Of a stretch of DNA of 64,000 nucleotides, positions 26,783-37,100 are shown piece after piece. The translations under genes were made by a program, and so were the position numbers. Source of the stretch: Verrucomicrobia bacterium SCGC AAA164-E04 (lineage in GTDB: Bacteria; Verrucomicrobiota; Verrucomicrobiia; Limisphaerales; AAA164-E04); assembly GCA_000383715.1 (NCBI GenBank), contig KB911839.1, positions 124,001 through 188,000 on the forward strand. Direction: 5' to 3'. The notes beneath the pieces are model-generated. The model saw only the letters and a program-made list of their open reading frames with translations. It searched no databases and was not told the DNA's origin. The first letter of the stretch is position 1. Each line of letters starts with the position of its first letter.

Positions 26783-28015
26783 ATGAAAAGCGCCGCCTCC
26801 TGCATCGCAATGATGATCACTTGGATTTGCACAATTGTATCTGATGAAAGTCACTCGCCACCCAACTGGAATTGGCCCATGTTTCGAGGCAATGGATCTA
26901 GCCATGCAATCGGCCAGGAGTTACCAAAATCCTGGTCCAACGACTCCTTGAAGTGGAAAACTGAAATTGGTGGAATTGGCCAGTCAAGCCCTGTGGGCTG
27001 GAAAGATCGCCTTTTTACGACTTCAGTTAAGGGTAAAAGCAAGGAAATCCTGGTAGTATCCTGTTTTCAGCTCAGGGATGGAACAGAATTATGGACGTAC
27101 GAACAAGATTCAGCCATTCGAAGCGAAGTTTCCGACTATTCCAGCTGGGCAGCCCCAACTCCGGTAGTGGATGGCAAACGCGTATATGCTTTTTTTGAAG
27201 ATGGAGATTTATTCGCGATCACACACCGCGGAGAGATGGTGTGGAAAAAAGATTTACGCGGCTCAATTGGACCTTTTGAAGGGAATCATGGATTAGGTGC
27301 ATCTCCGATACTTACTCGCAAGGGATTGGTTCTTAGCCTTGATCATGAAGGGCAATCTTTTTTGATCTCTGTTGATAAAGAAAATGGGAACTTACAGTGG
27401 CAAACTAAGCGACAAACCTCCAGTGCTTGGGCTTCGCCGAGTTTGATTTCAACGAATGTTAGGGAGATCATTGTAATCAGTGCCTCCAGAACTGTCATTG
27501 CCTATGATGCTTCTCATGGGGAAATCTTGTGGGAGGTTACAGGAATTATTGGCAATAACGTTCCCAGCGTAACCATTTCCGGTAATTGGATGGCCATCGG
27601 CAGCAATCGAAAAGGCCATTGCCGGGTCCTCAGGTTAAAAGAGGGGCAGGTGGAGGAGGTATGGAGATCCAAAGAAGCATCCAGTTCATTTGGTTCGCCT
27701 CTTATCTACAAAGGGCGTGTCTATTTTGTGAATAAAACAGGGTTTTTATTCTGTCATGACCTCAAAACCGGTGTGTTACTTTATGATTACCGCCTACCTT
27801 CATCTACTTGGGCCACACCACTGGCCGCGGGTGATCATGCGTGGTTTTTTACTCAGAGTGGACACACTGTCATTCTAAAAGCATCGGATGAACTGGAAGT
27901 AGCTTCCGAATCGAGTATTGATATTGAAACCAAAGATCGAGTCTTTGGTTATGCAATAATGAATGGTCATGTGGTTTTCAGGACAAAAAAACAACTCATA
28001 TGCGTTGGTAAATAA
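26783..28015 (+). CDS. PQQ-like beta-propeller protein, exported
   Basis: A 410-residue protein with an N-terminal signal (SAASCIAMMITWICTIVS), then NWNWPMFRGNGSSHAIG, the usual start of PVC PQQ-like propeller proteins. The BamB-type blade signature repeats about seven times: W-K-T-E-I (LKWKTEIGG), GTELWTYEQD, EMVWKKDLRG, NLQWQTKRQ, EILWEVTG. Repeats of about 40-45 residues support a seven- or eight-bladed propeller. No cofactor-binding residues typical of quinoprotein dehydrogenases are present, so a scaffold or carbohydrate-binding role is more likely. It is separated from the preceding gene by a hairpin, so it may have its own promoter. Confidence 0.88.
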   Translation: MKSAASCIAMMITWICTIVSDESHSPPNWNWPMFRGNGSSHAIGQELPKSWSNDSLKWKTEIGGIGQSSPVGWKDRLFTTSVKGKSKEILVVSCFQLRDGTELWTYEQDSAIRSEVSDYSSWAAPTPVVDGKRVYAFFEDGDLFAITHRGEMVWKKDLRGSIGPFEGNHGLGASPILTRKGLVLSLDHEGQSFLISVDKENGNLQWQTKRQTSSAWASPSLISTNVREIIVISASRTVIAYDASHGEILWEVTGIIGNNVPSVTISGNWMAIGSNRKGHCRVLRLKEGQVEEVWRSKEASSSFGSPLIYKGRVYFVNKTGFLFCHDLKTGVLLYDYRLPSSTWATPLAAGDHAWFFTQSGHTVILKASDELEVASESSIDIETKDRVFGYAIMNGHVVFRTKKQLICVGK

Positions 28016-28100
28016 TCGAAGTTCTAATCTTTATATTTTCAGATCATTCACACAACACCCTATCATCAGTGATTCATGGTCTGCCAGCTCTGAGAAAATG

Positions 28101-29129
28101 TTACTTCCATGTTAACTTTTTTACACTCCCCAAATGGCCATCAACTCGATTGGCTCCTCCAATTATCAAAACTGATTTTTGACTTCCGGCGACCATTCGA
28201 TGAAAAAAACGGCGAGGCTTTAATTCGCTCAAGGGTAACCACTCACTTTGATCACCGGATAAAGCGAGCAGTGTTCCAGCGTAATGAGACACCAGTAATT
28301 GATTTCCTGTAGTACAGGCTGCAGCCCCAAATCCTTTCATAGGTCCATTGGGGAGGCTTGGTCCCTGACGCCAGTTTTCTTCGGAAACATTGAAAATATG
28401 TACTTTGTTTGATGTGTCTCCCTCAGAATCCATACCACCAATAGCGAAGATTTGACCATTGTGTGCTGAAACAGCTATGGCCCGTCTCCTAAAAGGTTGG
28501 GGCACAGATACCCAGTTTATTTTTTCTGCTGATAAGTCTGCTACGAACATGGTATCAAACCACTGCCCAGTCTCTGTATTTCCAGCCAAATTCCAACCTC
28601 CAAGAACGTATAAATGATGGCCTACGACAACAGAATCATGACTGGATCTTGGTTCAGGTAACGGCGGAAGTTGATGCCATTCATTATTGTCAGGCTGGTA
28701 GCGCGCGAAGTCATTAATGGACTGTAAACTTGCGCTCGAAGGCTCATCATCATCCTCATCGATGTCTACCTTTTCTTCATTGAGTATGGTAAGCCCTCCG
28801 ATTCGATAGATAGAACCCTGGTAAGCGACCAAACTAGTTCCTTGAGCTCGCACTCCTGAAGGTAACGACTCCCATTGGGTAGGCGACTTGAGGCACAATC
28901 GGTGGAAACTATTCAATGTGGTGTCCACTGAGTAAGAATGCGCTTTGCCGGAATGGCCGCCGTATATATAAAGAAAATTTTCTAATTTGACCGCTCCAAA
29001 GCTGGTAATTGGTTTTGGGAGATCGGGATAATTCAGATTTAATTCGCCACTCTCTACATGCGATATTGCAGTGAAATTTGCCAACGTTAGCGCAAACGAA
29101 ACATATTTGGACAGGACCTTTAAAAACAT
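28101..29129 (-). CDS. Kelch-repeat beta-propeller protein, exported
   Basis: A 342-residue protein with repeated kelch motifs, each with GG followed by an aromatic or hydrophobic strand and a W/Y: YIYGGHSGK, YRIGGLT, YVLGGWNLAG, FAIGGMDSEG, LIIGGANR. Five or six repeats are visible, so a 6-bladed propeller is plausible. The N-terminal segment up to about residue 25 (FLKVLSKYVSFALTLANFTAISHV) looks like a signal peptide. Relatives include N-acetylneuraminate epimerase-like proteins and galactose-oxidase-like folds, but no catalytic residues are diagnostic. The gene follows the CBM48 gene by 27 bases on the minus strand, so the pair is probably one operon. Confidence 0.85.
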   Translation of the reverse strand: MFLKVLSKYVSFALTLANFTAISHVESGELNLNYPDLPKPITSFGAVKLENFLYIYGGHSGKAHSYSVDTTLNSFHRLCLKSPTQWESLPSGVRAQGTSLVAYQGSIYRIGGLTILNEEKVDIDEDDDEPSSASLQSINDFARYQPDNNEWHQLPPLPEPRSSHDSVVVGHHLYVLGGWNLAGNTETGQWFDTMFVADLSAEKINWVSVPQPFRRRAIAVSAHNGQIFAIGGMDSEGDTSNKVHIFNVSEENWRQGPSLPNGPMKGFGAAACTTGNQLLVSHYAGTLLALSGDQSEWLPLSELKPRRFFHRMVAGSQKSVLIIGGANRVDGHLGSVKKLTWK

Positions 29130-29156
29130 AAGTTTTCATCCTAATTGATTAGGTTT

Positions 29157-29486
29157 TCAGGACGCTCTTGATACTTTGCTTTTTTTGTTTGTTGTTTTGC
29201 AATAATGCTTCATTTGGCAGACAGCACAGCTTCGCGGCCATCCAAGATTTCTGCTGAGAAGGTGAGCGTGTGGATCTTCAAAAATGCATCCGCGTATTTC
29301 AAACCCATAACGGTATCGCCCCGTTGGCAAAATAAGTTCAATCTTCCATCGGGCCCCACTTTTTTGCATTTCAAACGCTGACGAAGCATGCCAATCATTA
29401 AAATCACCCACTAAGTAGATGGGGCCAGACCATGGGAATGAAAACTCAAAAATATGTTTGCCATGGTTTGAATCAAAATAATTCAT
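29157..29486 (-). CDS. Single-domain CBM48 (AMPK/isoamylase-type glycogen-binding) protein
   Basis: A 109-residue protein whose first about 85 residues are a CBM48 early-set domain: HIFEFSFPWSGPIYLVGDFNDWHA, then MQKSGARWKIELILPTGRYRYGFEI and DPHAHLLSRN. The G-D-F-N-D-W and Y-R-Y-x-F elements are the strongest marks; the first Trp (DWH) usually contacts the glucan. The tail (residues 90-109) is Lys/Ser rich and unrelated. The domain is normally attached to a catalytic partner, but here it is free, between an AraC regulator and a Kelch protein. It may serve as a glycogen-binding adaptor. Confidence 0.82.
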   Translation of the reverse strand: MNYFDSNHGKHIFEFSFPWSGPIYLVGDFNDWHASSAFEMQKSGARWKIELILPTGRYRYGFEIRGCIFEDPHAHLLSRNLGWPRSCAVCQMKHYCKTTNKKSKVSRAS

Positions 29487-29574
29487 ATGATTCTATTTTA
29501 TGATACGCATCTTTCGCATGCTGTTGTGCGATTGTCATCTTGCCTATTGAGGATTGCGAATCTTAGTGTGCTGC

Positions 29575-30495
29575 TTAGGTGTTTTTTGCTTTAGGGTACA
29601 TGCCTGGACAAACTCCCATTTTTTGGCAAAAAGCCTGACTGAAGTGGCTCGGGCTGTTGTAGCCTACTTCGAAGGCGGCTTCAGTCACGTTGCATACCCC
29701 TTCACGGAGCAATTCAGCCGCTCGATCAATGCGGATTTCTCTCAGGTATTGAGGAATGGTCATACCGCATTCCTTCGAAAAAGTACGGCTTAAATAATAA
29801 GGACTACAACCCACCAATCGAGATATTTCCAGCAAGTTGGGGGGATTTACGAGCTCTTTACGGAGTAAACGCTTAACCCGTTCGACGCGGTCAATCGTGA
29901 TGCGTTTTTGGCGTGAGCAAAATAGTTCACTTTCACTCGATTCAAACATGACATCTGCGAGAAGTTCTTGGACTTTGGCCCCATACCAGAGAGCGCTAGC
30001 CGCTGCAGTGATCGGAGGGTGATTCAAGCTTGAAACGTAATCGCGTATACGGCTATTCATTTTAAAACTAGACCCGATGAACTTGTTTGAAGGATTTTCT
30101 TCAAACACACACTTACCAATTTCATGAAGGTTTCCGCTTTTTTCAGGTAACATATCTTTCATCAGATCTTTACCCACTTGAATCAGGATAAGAGCCTGCT
30201 CTTCATTGCTATCCGGTAGAATCGTAAAGGAATGATTCCCTGGAAAACAAAGAAAGATGGAATTTGGCTTGATAGGTTTAAGTAGTCCCACGGACTCTGC
30301 TCTCACGGTCAGTCGTCCTTTTAGATTGATCCATATTTCGACTACTTTAGCCGAAGGAACATGGTTCCATCGCAGTAAATTATTCGCTGAATTGAATTTA
30401 AATTGTTCTATGTTGAACGATTTTGACCCAATCCTGCCAAATAAGTGTCGATGACCTTGGTTGATTAATATGGGAATGGAGGCATCTCTTGGCAT
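29575..30495 (-). CDS. AraC-family transcriptional regulator
   Basis: A 306-residue regulator starting at the ATG at 30495; the longer frame begins with TTG. The C-terminal about 100 residues hold the AraC double helix-turn-helix: KRITIDRVERVKRLLRKELVNPPNLLEISRLVGCSPYYLSRTFSKECGMTIPQYLREIRIDRAAELLREG, then NVTEAAFEVGYNSPSHFSQAFCQKMGVCPGMYP. The P-Y-Y-L-S-R and V-G-Y-x-S-x-S-H-F motifs are classic. The N-terminal part, residues 1-200, is a ligand- or dimerisation-type domain without a recognised cupin signature. It probably regulates the downstream CBM48 and Kelch genes, which lie on the same strand, or a sugar uptake set. Confidence 0.92.
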   Translation of the reverse strand: MPRDASIPILINQGHRHLFGRIGSKSFNIEQFKFNSANNLLRWNHVPSAKVVEIWINLKGRLTVRAESVGLLKPIKPNSIFLCFPGNHSFTILPDSNEEQALILIQVGKDLMKDMLPEKSGNLHEIGKCVFEENPSNKFIGSSFKMNSRIRDYVSSLNHPPITAAASALWYGAKVQELLADVMFESSESELFCSRQKRITIDRVERVKRLLRKELVNPPNLLEISRLVGCSPYYLSRTFSKECGMTIPQYLREIRIDRAAELLREGVCNVTEAAFEVGYNSPSHFSQAFCQKMGVCPGMYPKAKNT

Positions 30496-31246
30496 GACTG
30501 GCGAGATCTTAAATGTAAAGCAGATCAAATATCTTCTCGTGATTCATTAGAGTCTGGTCTTATTTACAACTTTTCACAGGCGATTGAATCCGGATAGTGC
30601 GTTGTTTGCGCCAACTGCGAACACTTCGTTTTAAAAGTATCATGAATGGTGAGGGTTCTAATGACAAGAATTAAATTGAGAATGAGTCTCAGTATCAATA
30701 AGAAGCATTCCTTACACCCTACCAAACCAGGTTCATGCATGAGGTCCGTCAGCGCATGGGGTATCCATGCCAAATCCAAAGAAAGACTTTCAAGATCAAT
30801 AAAAGTTAGGCTCATCAAAATTGTCAGTGTTTACTGACTGGTCTCTGCCATATCCATCGAATGCTCATTGTCGGTTGGAAACAGTGATTTAAATTAGCCA
30901 GGTCAAATGATGGAAAGAACAGAACCCAAATGCATGACTGCATTAAAACCGTTGCCTTGGCAGAATGAAGGAAGAATCAAGATCCAGTGCTAACTGTAGG
31001 AACTGGCAGTTTTGATTCACTAGGGTCCAAAAACGAACCTCAGAAATGCGTTTGCTTCTGCCTTTAATCTTGCCCTTCTCGCAGCGAAAACCTTCCATGA
31101 AGGAGTGATTTAAAACCGCTTCTGTTTGGATCATTAGCCCCTTTTCGGTATCCATTCACCCACGATGATGATACTCCCTCTATGGTGTTGCTCATGGGAT
31201 TCAGATTTCGCATCTCTTCCGATATTCGAAGGAAATGTATTGATTG
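30496..31246. other. Gene-poor stretch before an IS relic
   Basis: No gene with a recognisable product is seen. Open frames of 60-85 codons exist, but none has a likely start signal or domain. It carries the promoter of the AraC-type gene (minus strand) and then runs into an IS1-like relic. Some of it may be older mobile-element debris. Confidence 0.45.
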
Positions 31247-31560
31247 TCTTTCCTGAAAGTCCTCAATCCCGACGATGCAGCTTGTTCATCTGGTCTGGAA
31301 ATAAGTTGTTTCTCAGATTGAGCTGCTCAGTGGGGCAGAATCATGGGGATTCAGGAGTGCTTTTTCGAAATCTCGCGTATCTACGATGACTATGCTGCGA
31401 ACAATTTTTGTAAATCGGTCATTTCCTCTGGTCTTGATTACCTGTTCGCATGAGTATTTGCCGAGACTCTTGCGAGTAGCCCGTCCCCAGAATTTAAATC
31501 CATCGGTGGACATGAGTGGAGCACGTTGTGAATCTGTTTTTTTTGGTCAATCTACGGCAT
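31247..31560 (-). pseudogene. Relic of an IS1-like transposase, middle part
   Basis: A translated minus-strand piece reads STDGFKFWGRATRKSLGKY and VIKTRGNDRFTKIVRSIVIV...RDFEKALLNPHDSAPL, which lines up with TTDGYKFYERAIRKC and VIKTRRNDRISKVDRRMII...RDFEKALLNSEDSETL of the 57-kb copy. The second catalytic Asp (STDG) is kept. Frame is lost on both sides and the N-terminal part is missing. It lies just before the GC-rich block, so it may mark the block's left border. Confidence 0.8.
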
Positions 31561-31745
31561 TTTCAAGTGGATCAGGGTGCTACGGGGGTTTTTCACAGTT
31601 GATGGCAGAAGTACCCTTGCCACTGCCTTTCTTAATCTTTATATTTTGACTTCACTTCGAGTTTAAGGGGCCTTGAGCCTATTCGTTGTGTTTTAACAGA
31701 TTGAACATATTGTAAACACTCCAACTTATCTAAGATTTATTGCCC

Positions 31746-33074
31746 ATGGCTGCTTCGACGTCAATTCTCCCGAATAAACTGCACGAGTACCCTCAACAAG
31801 ATGTGATCGACGGATCTGGCGCAGGACCGGATTCGATTCTCGATGATTGCCTCAACAAACACGGCGGAGTGTTGCAACTTCTACATCGTTACGCCGGCCG
31901 GACATTTTGTACGCCCGGGAAACGAATTCGGCTGGATGCGCAGTCATACTATCCAGATTACATGAACGGAACTGGGCTGGATGAGCTCTGGATGTGCTGC
32001 ACCGTTCCCATTGTGACCGGAGTCATCGATACCCGCACGAACAAGGCACCATTTCGCGAGGGGGAATCGCATGTCCTCACACCGAATGGCCAGTTCATCT
32101 CGCTGCAGGATTTGATCGCCGCCAGACCGGAAGCTGTCATAGGTGAGAAGATGACGGCCTTTTCGAAATCCATGTTCGGCGATCCGACCTGGCCGATTGT
32201 GTCGAAGAAATTCGACAATCTGAACCCGATTCCGCATCACCTTCACTGGGCAAAGTGGGAAGTGTACGACATCAATTCATACGACAACCCCGGAGTCAGT
32301 CCGTCGCATTATCACACCACGGCAATGGGACTCTACCCGTTTGTGACGAAGGATCAGTTCCTTGCCTGCATGAAGCGTTTCGGACAGGGCGAGTATAACG
32401 GCGTTCGGCATTTGTCGCCGCACACGATGATGCACATTGATAATGGCTTCGTAATGCCGAATGGCGTGCTGCACTCGCCGACGGACCTCTGCACACACGA
32501 GCTGCACGTCACGATGGACGAGCATTTCCTTGCCGAGGATCTGACGCTTGATGGACGTATTGGAGCAGCCGATGCGTTTTATGCATGCCGGGAAGAGGAC
32601 TATCCGAGGGACAAACACCAAGACTGGGAGTTTCTGATTGATACGTTCGACTTCGAAGCGAACCAGGATCCAGATTTCGTGCGGAAAAATGCGCGTCCGG
32701 CAATCAGAGCTGAAGCATTCACAGGCGACGGAGTGGACGCAAAGTGGATTGTCTACGGTGATTTTCTTGGCGACCAGAAGTGCTCAATCCTCCGTCTCAT
32801 TGTCGAGCCCGGTGGCAAGACCAATTTCTGCCCGGAGAGTCCCGCGCTGTTCCACACGAATGGCGGATGCGGTCGTGTCGGAAAGCTCGAAGTGCGATAT
32901 CATCAGGATATGAAGCTTGGTGAAATCTATCCTGAGATTGGATTCATTACTCAGGCAGCACTTGCCAGCGGCGGTATCGAAATCGAGAATACGGGAACCG
33001 AACCGCTCGTGTTGACCTTCGACTTCCCGCAGCATGCGCATTCTCAAACACCCGGTGTTGTTGTTAAGAATTAG
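31746..33074 (+). CDS. Cupin-type sugar isomerase-like protein (mannose-6-phosphate isomerase class fold)
   Basis: I begin at ATG 31746 (442 aa) rather than the TTG two codons upstream. No signal peptide is present. The sequence has cupin-like His-rich strands (HLHWAKWEVY, SPSHYHTTAMGLYPFV, HLSPHTMMHIDNGFVMPNGVLHSP, CTHELHVTMDEHFLAED), consistent with a metal-binding beta-barrel as in mannose-6-phosphate isomerases, and a second barrel near the C-terminus (CSILRLIVEPGGKTNFCPESPALFHTNGGCG). Which sugar it acts on is unknown. It is the first gene of the GC-richer block. No partner is adjacent; a broken gene follows. Confidence 0.7.
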   Translation: MAASTSILPNKLHEYPQQDVIDGSGAGPDSILDDCLNKHGGVLQLLHRYAGRTFCTPGKRIRLDAQSYYPDYMNGTGLDELWMCCTVPIVTGVIDTRTNKAPFREGESHVLTPNGQFISLQDLIAARPEAVIGEKMTAFSKSMFGDPTWPIVSKKFDNLNPIPHHLHWAKWEVYDINSYDNPGVSPSHYHTTAMGLYPFVTKDQFLACMKRFGQGEYNGVRHLSPHTMMHIDNGFVMPNGVLHSPTDLCTHELHVTMDEHFLAEDLTLDGRIGAADAFYACREEDYPRDKHQDWEFLIDTFDFEANQDPDFVRKNARPAIRAEAFTGDGVDAKWIVYGDFLGDQKCSILRLIVEPGGKTNFCPESPALFHTNGGCGRVGKLEVRYHQDMKLGEIYPEIGFITQAALASGGIEIENTGTEPLVLTFDFPQHAHSQTPGVVVKN

Positions 33075-33186
33075 GGCGTTTTTGAAAACCGTTCAACACA
33101 GCCAATCATAAATAGAGGCCAAGGTAAGCAGGCCCGGAAAGCGATGCGCCGGATGCGGCGTTGGTCCCATCGGCAAGGAGCGTCCG

Positions 33187-33822
33187 GTGAACAAACTGCC
33201 GGCTGAACCAGGCGATAAATCCAATCATGCGAAGGCGTTTACCTGGGGTCCGACCATCGGTAACGACGAAACAAAAATGAAGGATTTTATCACTGCGGAA
33301 TGGGCGGTGGAACAGCTTAAGACTCGGGAGTTCGATAAACTCTTTGGTTTTGTGCCTTTCGTCGAAACGGTGCGTCGATATGAAAACTGGCCCTGGGAAG
33401 ACGAAGTCCAGAAGAGTGCCTTCACGAATTTCATCCGCTATCTGTGGGCGTGCTGGGGCTGCTACAATATGATCTTCAGTTGGGGGCCACGCGGATGCCG
33501 GTGACGACACAGTACAGCAGGCTTGGAGCCGCTTGGTTGTGAAGGCCCATGCAGAATTGGGTGAAGGTAAATTGCCTTACGGCCAACTCAGAACCGTCAT
33601 GTGTCCCGGTAGCAGTAAGTCGTTTTGGTAAGGTCTTTCGCCGCGCATCCTGGATCTAAACAGCGTCAGCAACAAGGGACGTGACGGCGAATTCATCGGC
33701 TGGTTGCGCGAGATGTTTTTTTGGACGACCTACTGTCCGTCTACAACCTTGAACCCTACTACCCCGGGATGGACGTCAACTGGCATCCGAAACCGAAGGC
33801 GGGCATGACGGATGGGCATTGA
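33187..33822 (+). pseudogene. Decayed gene with several frameshifts, family uncertain
   Basis: Fragments in changing frames can be read: AKAFTWGPTIGNDETKMKDF and ITAEWAVEQLKTREFD (33187-33504), then HADAGDDTVQQAWSRL..KAHAELGEGKLPYGQLRTVMCPGSSKSFW, and a last piece SVYNLEPYYPGMDVNWHPKPK ending in a stop at 33822. Together they look like the remains of one coding region. The WGP...D...M.D..AEWA.EQL pattern recalls the middle of sulfatases, but the rest does not fit, so I leave the family open. Confidence 0.5.
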
Positions 33823-34142
33823 GATGGATAGGCAAACGCTCATTGAGCGCAGAACACTTCCTTCCTTTGTCCGGATGCGGAGACCTTCCGCTACGCTTCA
33901 GAAGGTTACTAATTCGCCCCGGCGAATCGTGGCGAGGCCGGCAGGTCCCGACCTGTCGGGAGAAGAGTCTGCCGAAACGTGTCAGTCGTCGATTCTTGAC
34001 AAATCTCGGGCAATTTCCCGGTTGATTCAACAGGGTGAGGTCGCTGATCCCACCGGGTGTATTCGGTTTGTATCGGATCTGCGGGGGGGGACTGGATCTG
34101 TATCGAGATTCCGTCATAATTGGCGGAGAAAGTTTGTCTAAA
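33823..34142. repeat. Palindrome-bearing intergenic stretch
   Basis: No gene is seen. It contains the nested palindromes CAGGTC-CC-GACCTG and TCCCGA-CCTG-TCGGGA around 33942-33962. Such GC-rich hairpins look like small interspersed repeats. It also serves as the upstream region of the cytochrome-like gene. Confidence 0.4.
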
Positions 34143-37100
34143 ATGCGGTTTAGTGGATATGATGAAAGAGAAGCGCGTATGGCCATTTTTGAGAATCTCA
34201 TTCTGCAGCACCTCGACGGGCAAACCAATGAGGAGGAGACTGGCCTGTTCTGCTCGCAAACGGTCCAAGATACCGGGCGACGTGCACGGTTTTCGGCATG
34301 CATCGGGCTCTTCCTCTCCCTGATTCTAACCGCCCCGTATTCCTTCGGTGACCCCATGCCGGAAGCGTTGAATCGAGTCATCGAGAATCACTGCGCGGAT
34401 TGTCACGATGATTTGGATCCGAAGGGCGGGTTGGATCTGTTTTCTTTGGAGTGGGATCTCAAGAATCCCCACCTCACCGAGAGGTGGGTGAAGGTGCACG
34501 ATCTTCTTGCTGCGGGGGAGATGCCGCCAAAGAAGAAGAGCCGCCTGGGCGATGCGGAACGCGCGGCCGTCGTGGAGGTTCTGGCGGATCGCATCGTGGA
34601 GGAACAGGAGGCAGCGTATGTTCAGCAGGGTCGTTCGGTTTCGCGGCGAGTGAATCGGTTCGAGTACCAGAATGTGCTTCGCGACTTGTTGCACGATCCC
34701 ACCCTCAAGGTCGCGGACCAGTTACCCCTGGACGGAGAGGTCCATGGTTTTGCGAAAGTGGGGAGCGCCCTCGATGTTTCCCATGTGCAAGTCGACGCTT
34801 ACCTGGATGTGGCTGAGCTTGCGCTTCGCCGGGCAGTCGCGTTCCCCGCAGAAAAACCGAAGTCCACGACCCGGCGTTACTACGCCCGCGAACAAGGGCG
34901 GATGTGGGCTGGTACGGGGAATGGCGGATGGGCACGATTTTCTCTCGCGCTGGAGGGCTTGGATATCAACCAGACATATTCCTTCAGCAAAAGAGGCTTT
35001 GATCCAGCTAAGAAGGCCGAATCCGTGGGGATCACCGTCGACGACACCGTAGCGGAACACACCGGGCCTTGGCGCAAATCCACCCTTCGCTCCAACCACG
35101 TTGGGGCCCACTACCTGGCCACCGACAAGGGCAACAAGGGTGCCTATTCGATCAAGTGGAAGGCAGACTTGCCGAAACCTGGCACCTACGAAGTGCGGGT
35201 GAGCTTTGGCGGCGGAGAAAGCTTGGCCAGGAAAGCCCTTTATGTGGTTCGTCATGCAGAGGGCGAAACCCGCCTGACCATTGACCAAAGTGTCGCGCCG
35301 ACCATTCGGGGCCTCTGGTTTCCCCTCGGACGCTTCACCTTCGGTTCACATCCAGGTGACCCTGAATCCAGGCCTGTGATGGCGGAGGTATTGCTGACCG
35401 ACACAAACGCCGAGGGCTACGTCATCGCGGATGCCATTCAGTTTGTTCACCTCGAAGACCTGGATAAGGAGAAAAAGGAGTCTCAGCCCCCGGAGGAGGC
35501 GTCCACCGCCATTTTTCGCGGAGCATACACCCCGTTTTACTACGGATTTGATAAGTTCAAAGCCCCGGTCCGTGGCGACTACAAGGTTCGCCTGAAGGCA
35601 CAGGCGGTGCTTCGCCAGACTGACTACGTCAATTGGGAAGGGGAGAAGAAGCCGCGCCACTATCCGAACCTGGTGCTCGATGAAAGCCGGCGCTATCCGA
35701 CTCCGGTGAATGATCGGATCTTTCCTGGAAAGCGCAGTGAGCCGGTCAAAGTCTATTCGTCCACCCTGGATGAGCCGAACACACAGAACATGCTGTCGAT
35801 CGGGGTTTTCGAGGCGCCGCCGGAGGCACCCGAGGTTTCTGAACTGGAGGCCTTTATGGAAAAGGGGGCGATGGTGAAGCTCGATTGCATGCGCTTGCCG
35901 AGCCCGATGGTTCCGGCCATGCCTCATACGATCCAGAAAATGGATCCGGACGGATATCCCGGGGTCGCCTTCCATTGGCTGGAAGTCGAAGGGCCGATCG
36001 TTGAGGAGTGGCCGCCCGCGTCCTACCGTGCGCTCTTTGGCGATATCCCTTTCAAACAGATGGGCCGCCATGTCGTGGCCGTCTCGGAACAACCTTTGAA
36101 GGATGCCGGCAAGCTTTTGGCGGGGTTCATGGAGCGGGTCTACCGGCGGCCGGTTGCGAAAGCGGAGTTCGATCGATTCTACCGGTTTGCGGAGCGGCTT
36201 TTGAAGGAGGAGGCCTTTACCGAGGCGATGATCGCGACGTATTCGGCGGTGCTGGCTTCGCCCGAGTTTCTCTTCCATTGCGGGCAACCGGGCGAACTGG
36301 ATGACTTTGCCCTAGCCGAGCGCCTCTCATTTTTTCTCGGCGAATCGATGCCGGACGAGCAACTCCGTGGCTTGGCCCGACGGGGAAAGCTCCGCGATCC
36401 CGATACGCTGCGAGCAGAAGCCGATCGCCTGCTGGACAAACCTGAAGCGAAGCGATTTGTGAAGGAGTTCCTCAATTCCTGGCTCAAGCTCGACGAGATC
36501 AACGACACCGATCCCGACCGGGAGCTCTACCCGGAGTATGCCGGAGACTGGTGGCTCGTGAACTCGATGATCGAGGAGTCGCGTCTCTATTTCGCCGATC
36601 TGATTGCTGTCAATCGACCGGCCCGGAATGTCATCGACGCCGATTATACCTTTGTCGACGAACGCCTTGCCCGGCATTACGGCGTTCCCGGGGTTTTTGG
36701 CCCTTCGTTCCGGCGCATAACTCTTCCTGAGAAGAGCCCTTACGGGGGGATTCTCACCCAGGCGTCGGTGCTCAAGGTGACGGCAAACGGAACCGTCACA
36801 TCACCGGTTCTGCGCGGGGTGTACGTGATGGAGCGACTCCTGGGCGATCCTCCCTCTCCTCCTCCCCCGTCCGTTCCCGCCGTGGAACCGGATATCCGTG
36901 GCGCGGCGACGATTCGTGAGTTGCTGAAGAAGCATCGGGCGGATGCGTCCTGTGCGAGCTGTCATAAGAAGATTGATCCTCCGGGCTTCGCGCTGGAGAG
37001 CTTCGACGTCATGGGGCGTTGGCGTGAGAACTACCGCTCGCTCGCCCAGGGATCGGAGCGTATCGAAGGAGTGGGACGGAGTGGGAACGAGTTCGTTCAC

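Noticed and set aside
30564-30837. Overlapping open frames on both strands upstream of the AraC-type gene
   Set aside because: Neither has a plausible start region or conserved motif.
33187-33504. Reading this fragment as a sulfatase piece
   Set aside because: The WGP...AEWA.EQL pattern is suggestive, but the following residues do not match the sulfatase PHVPW or SDNG motifs, so the family is left open.
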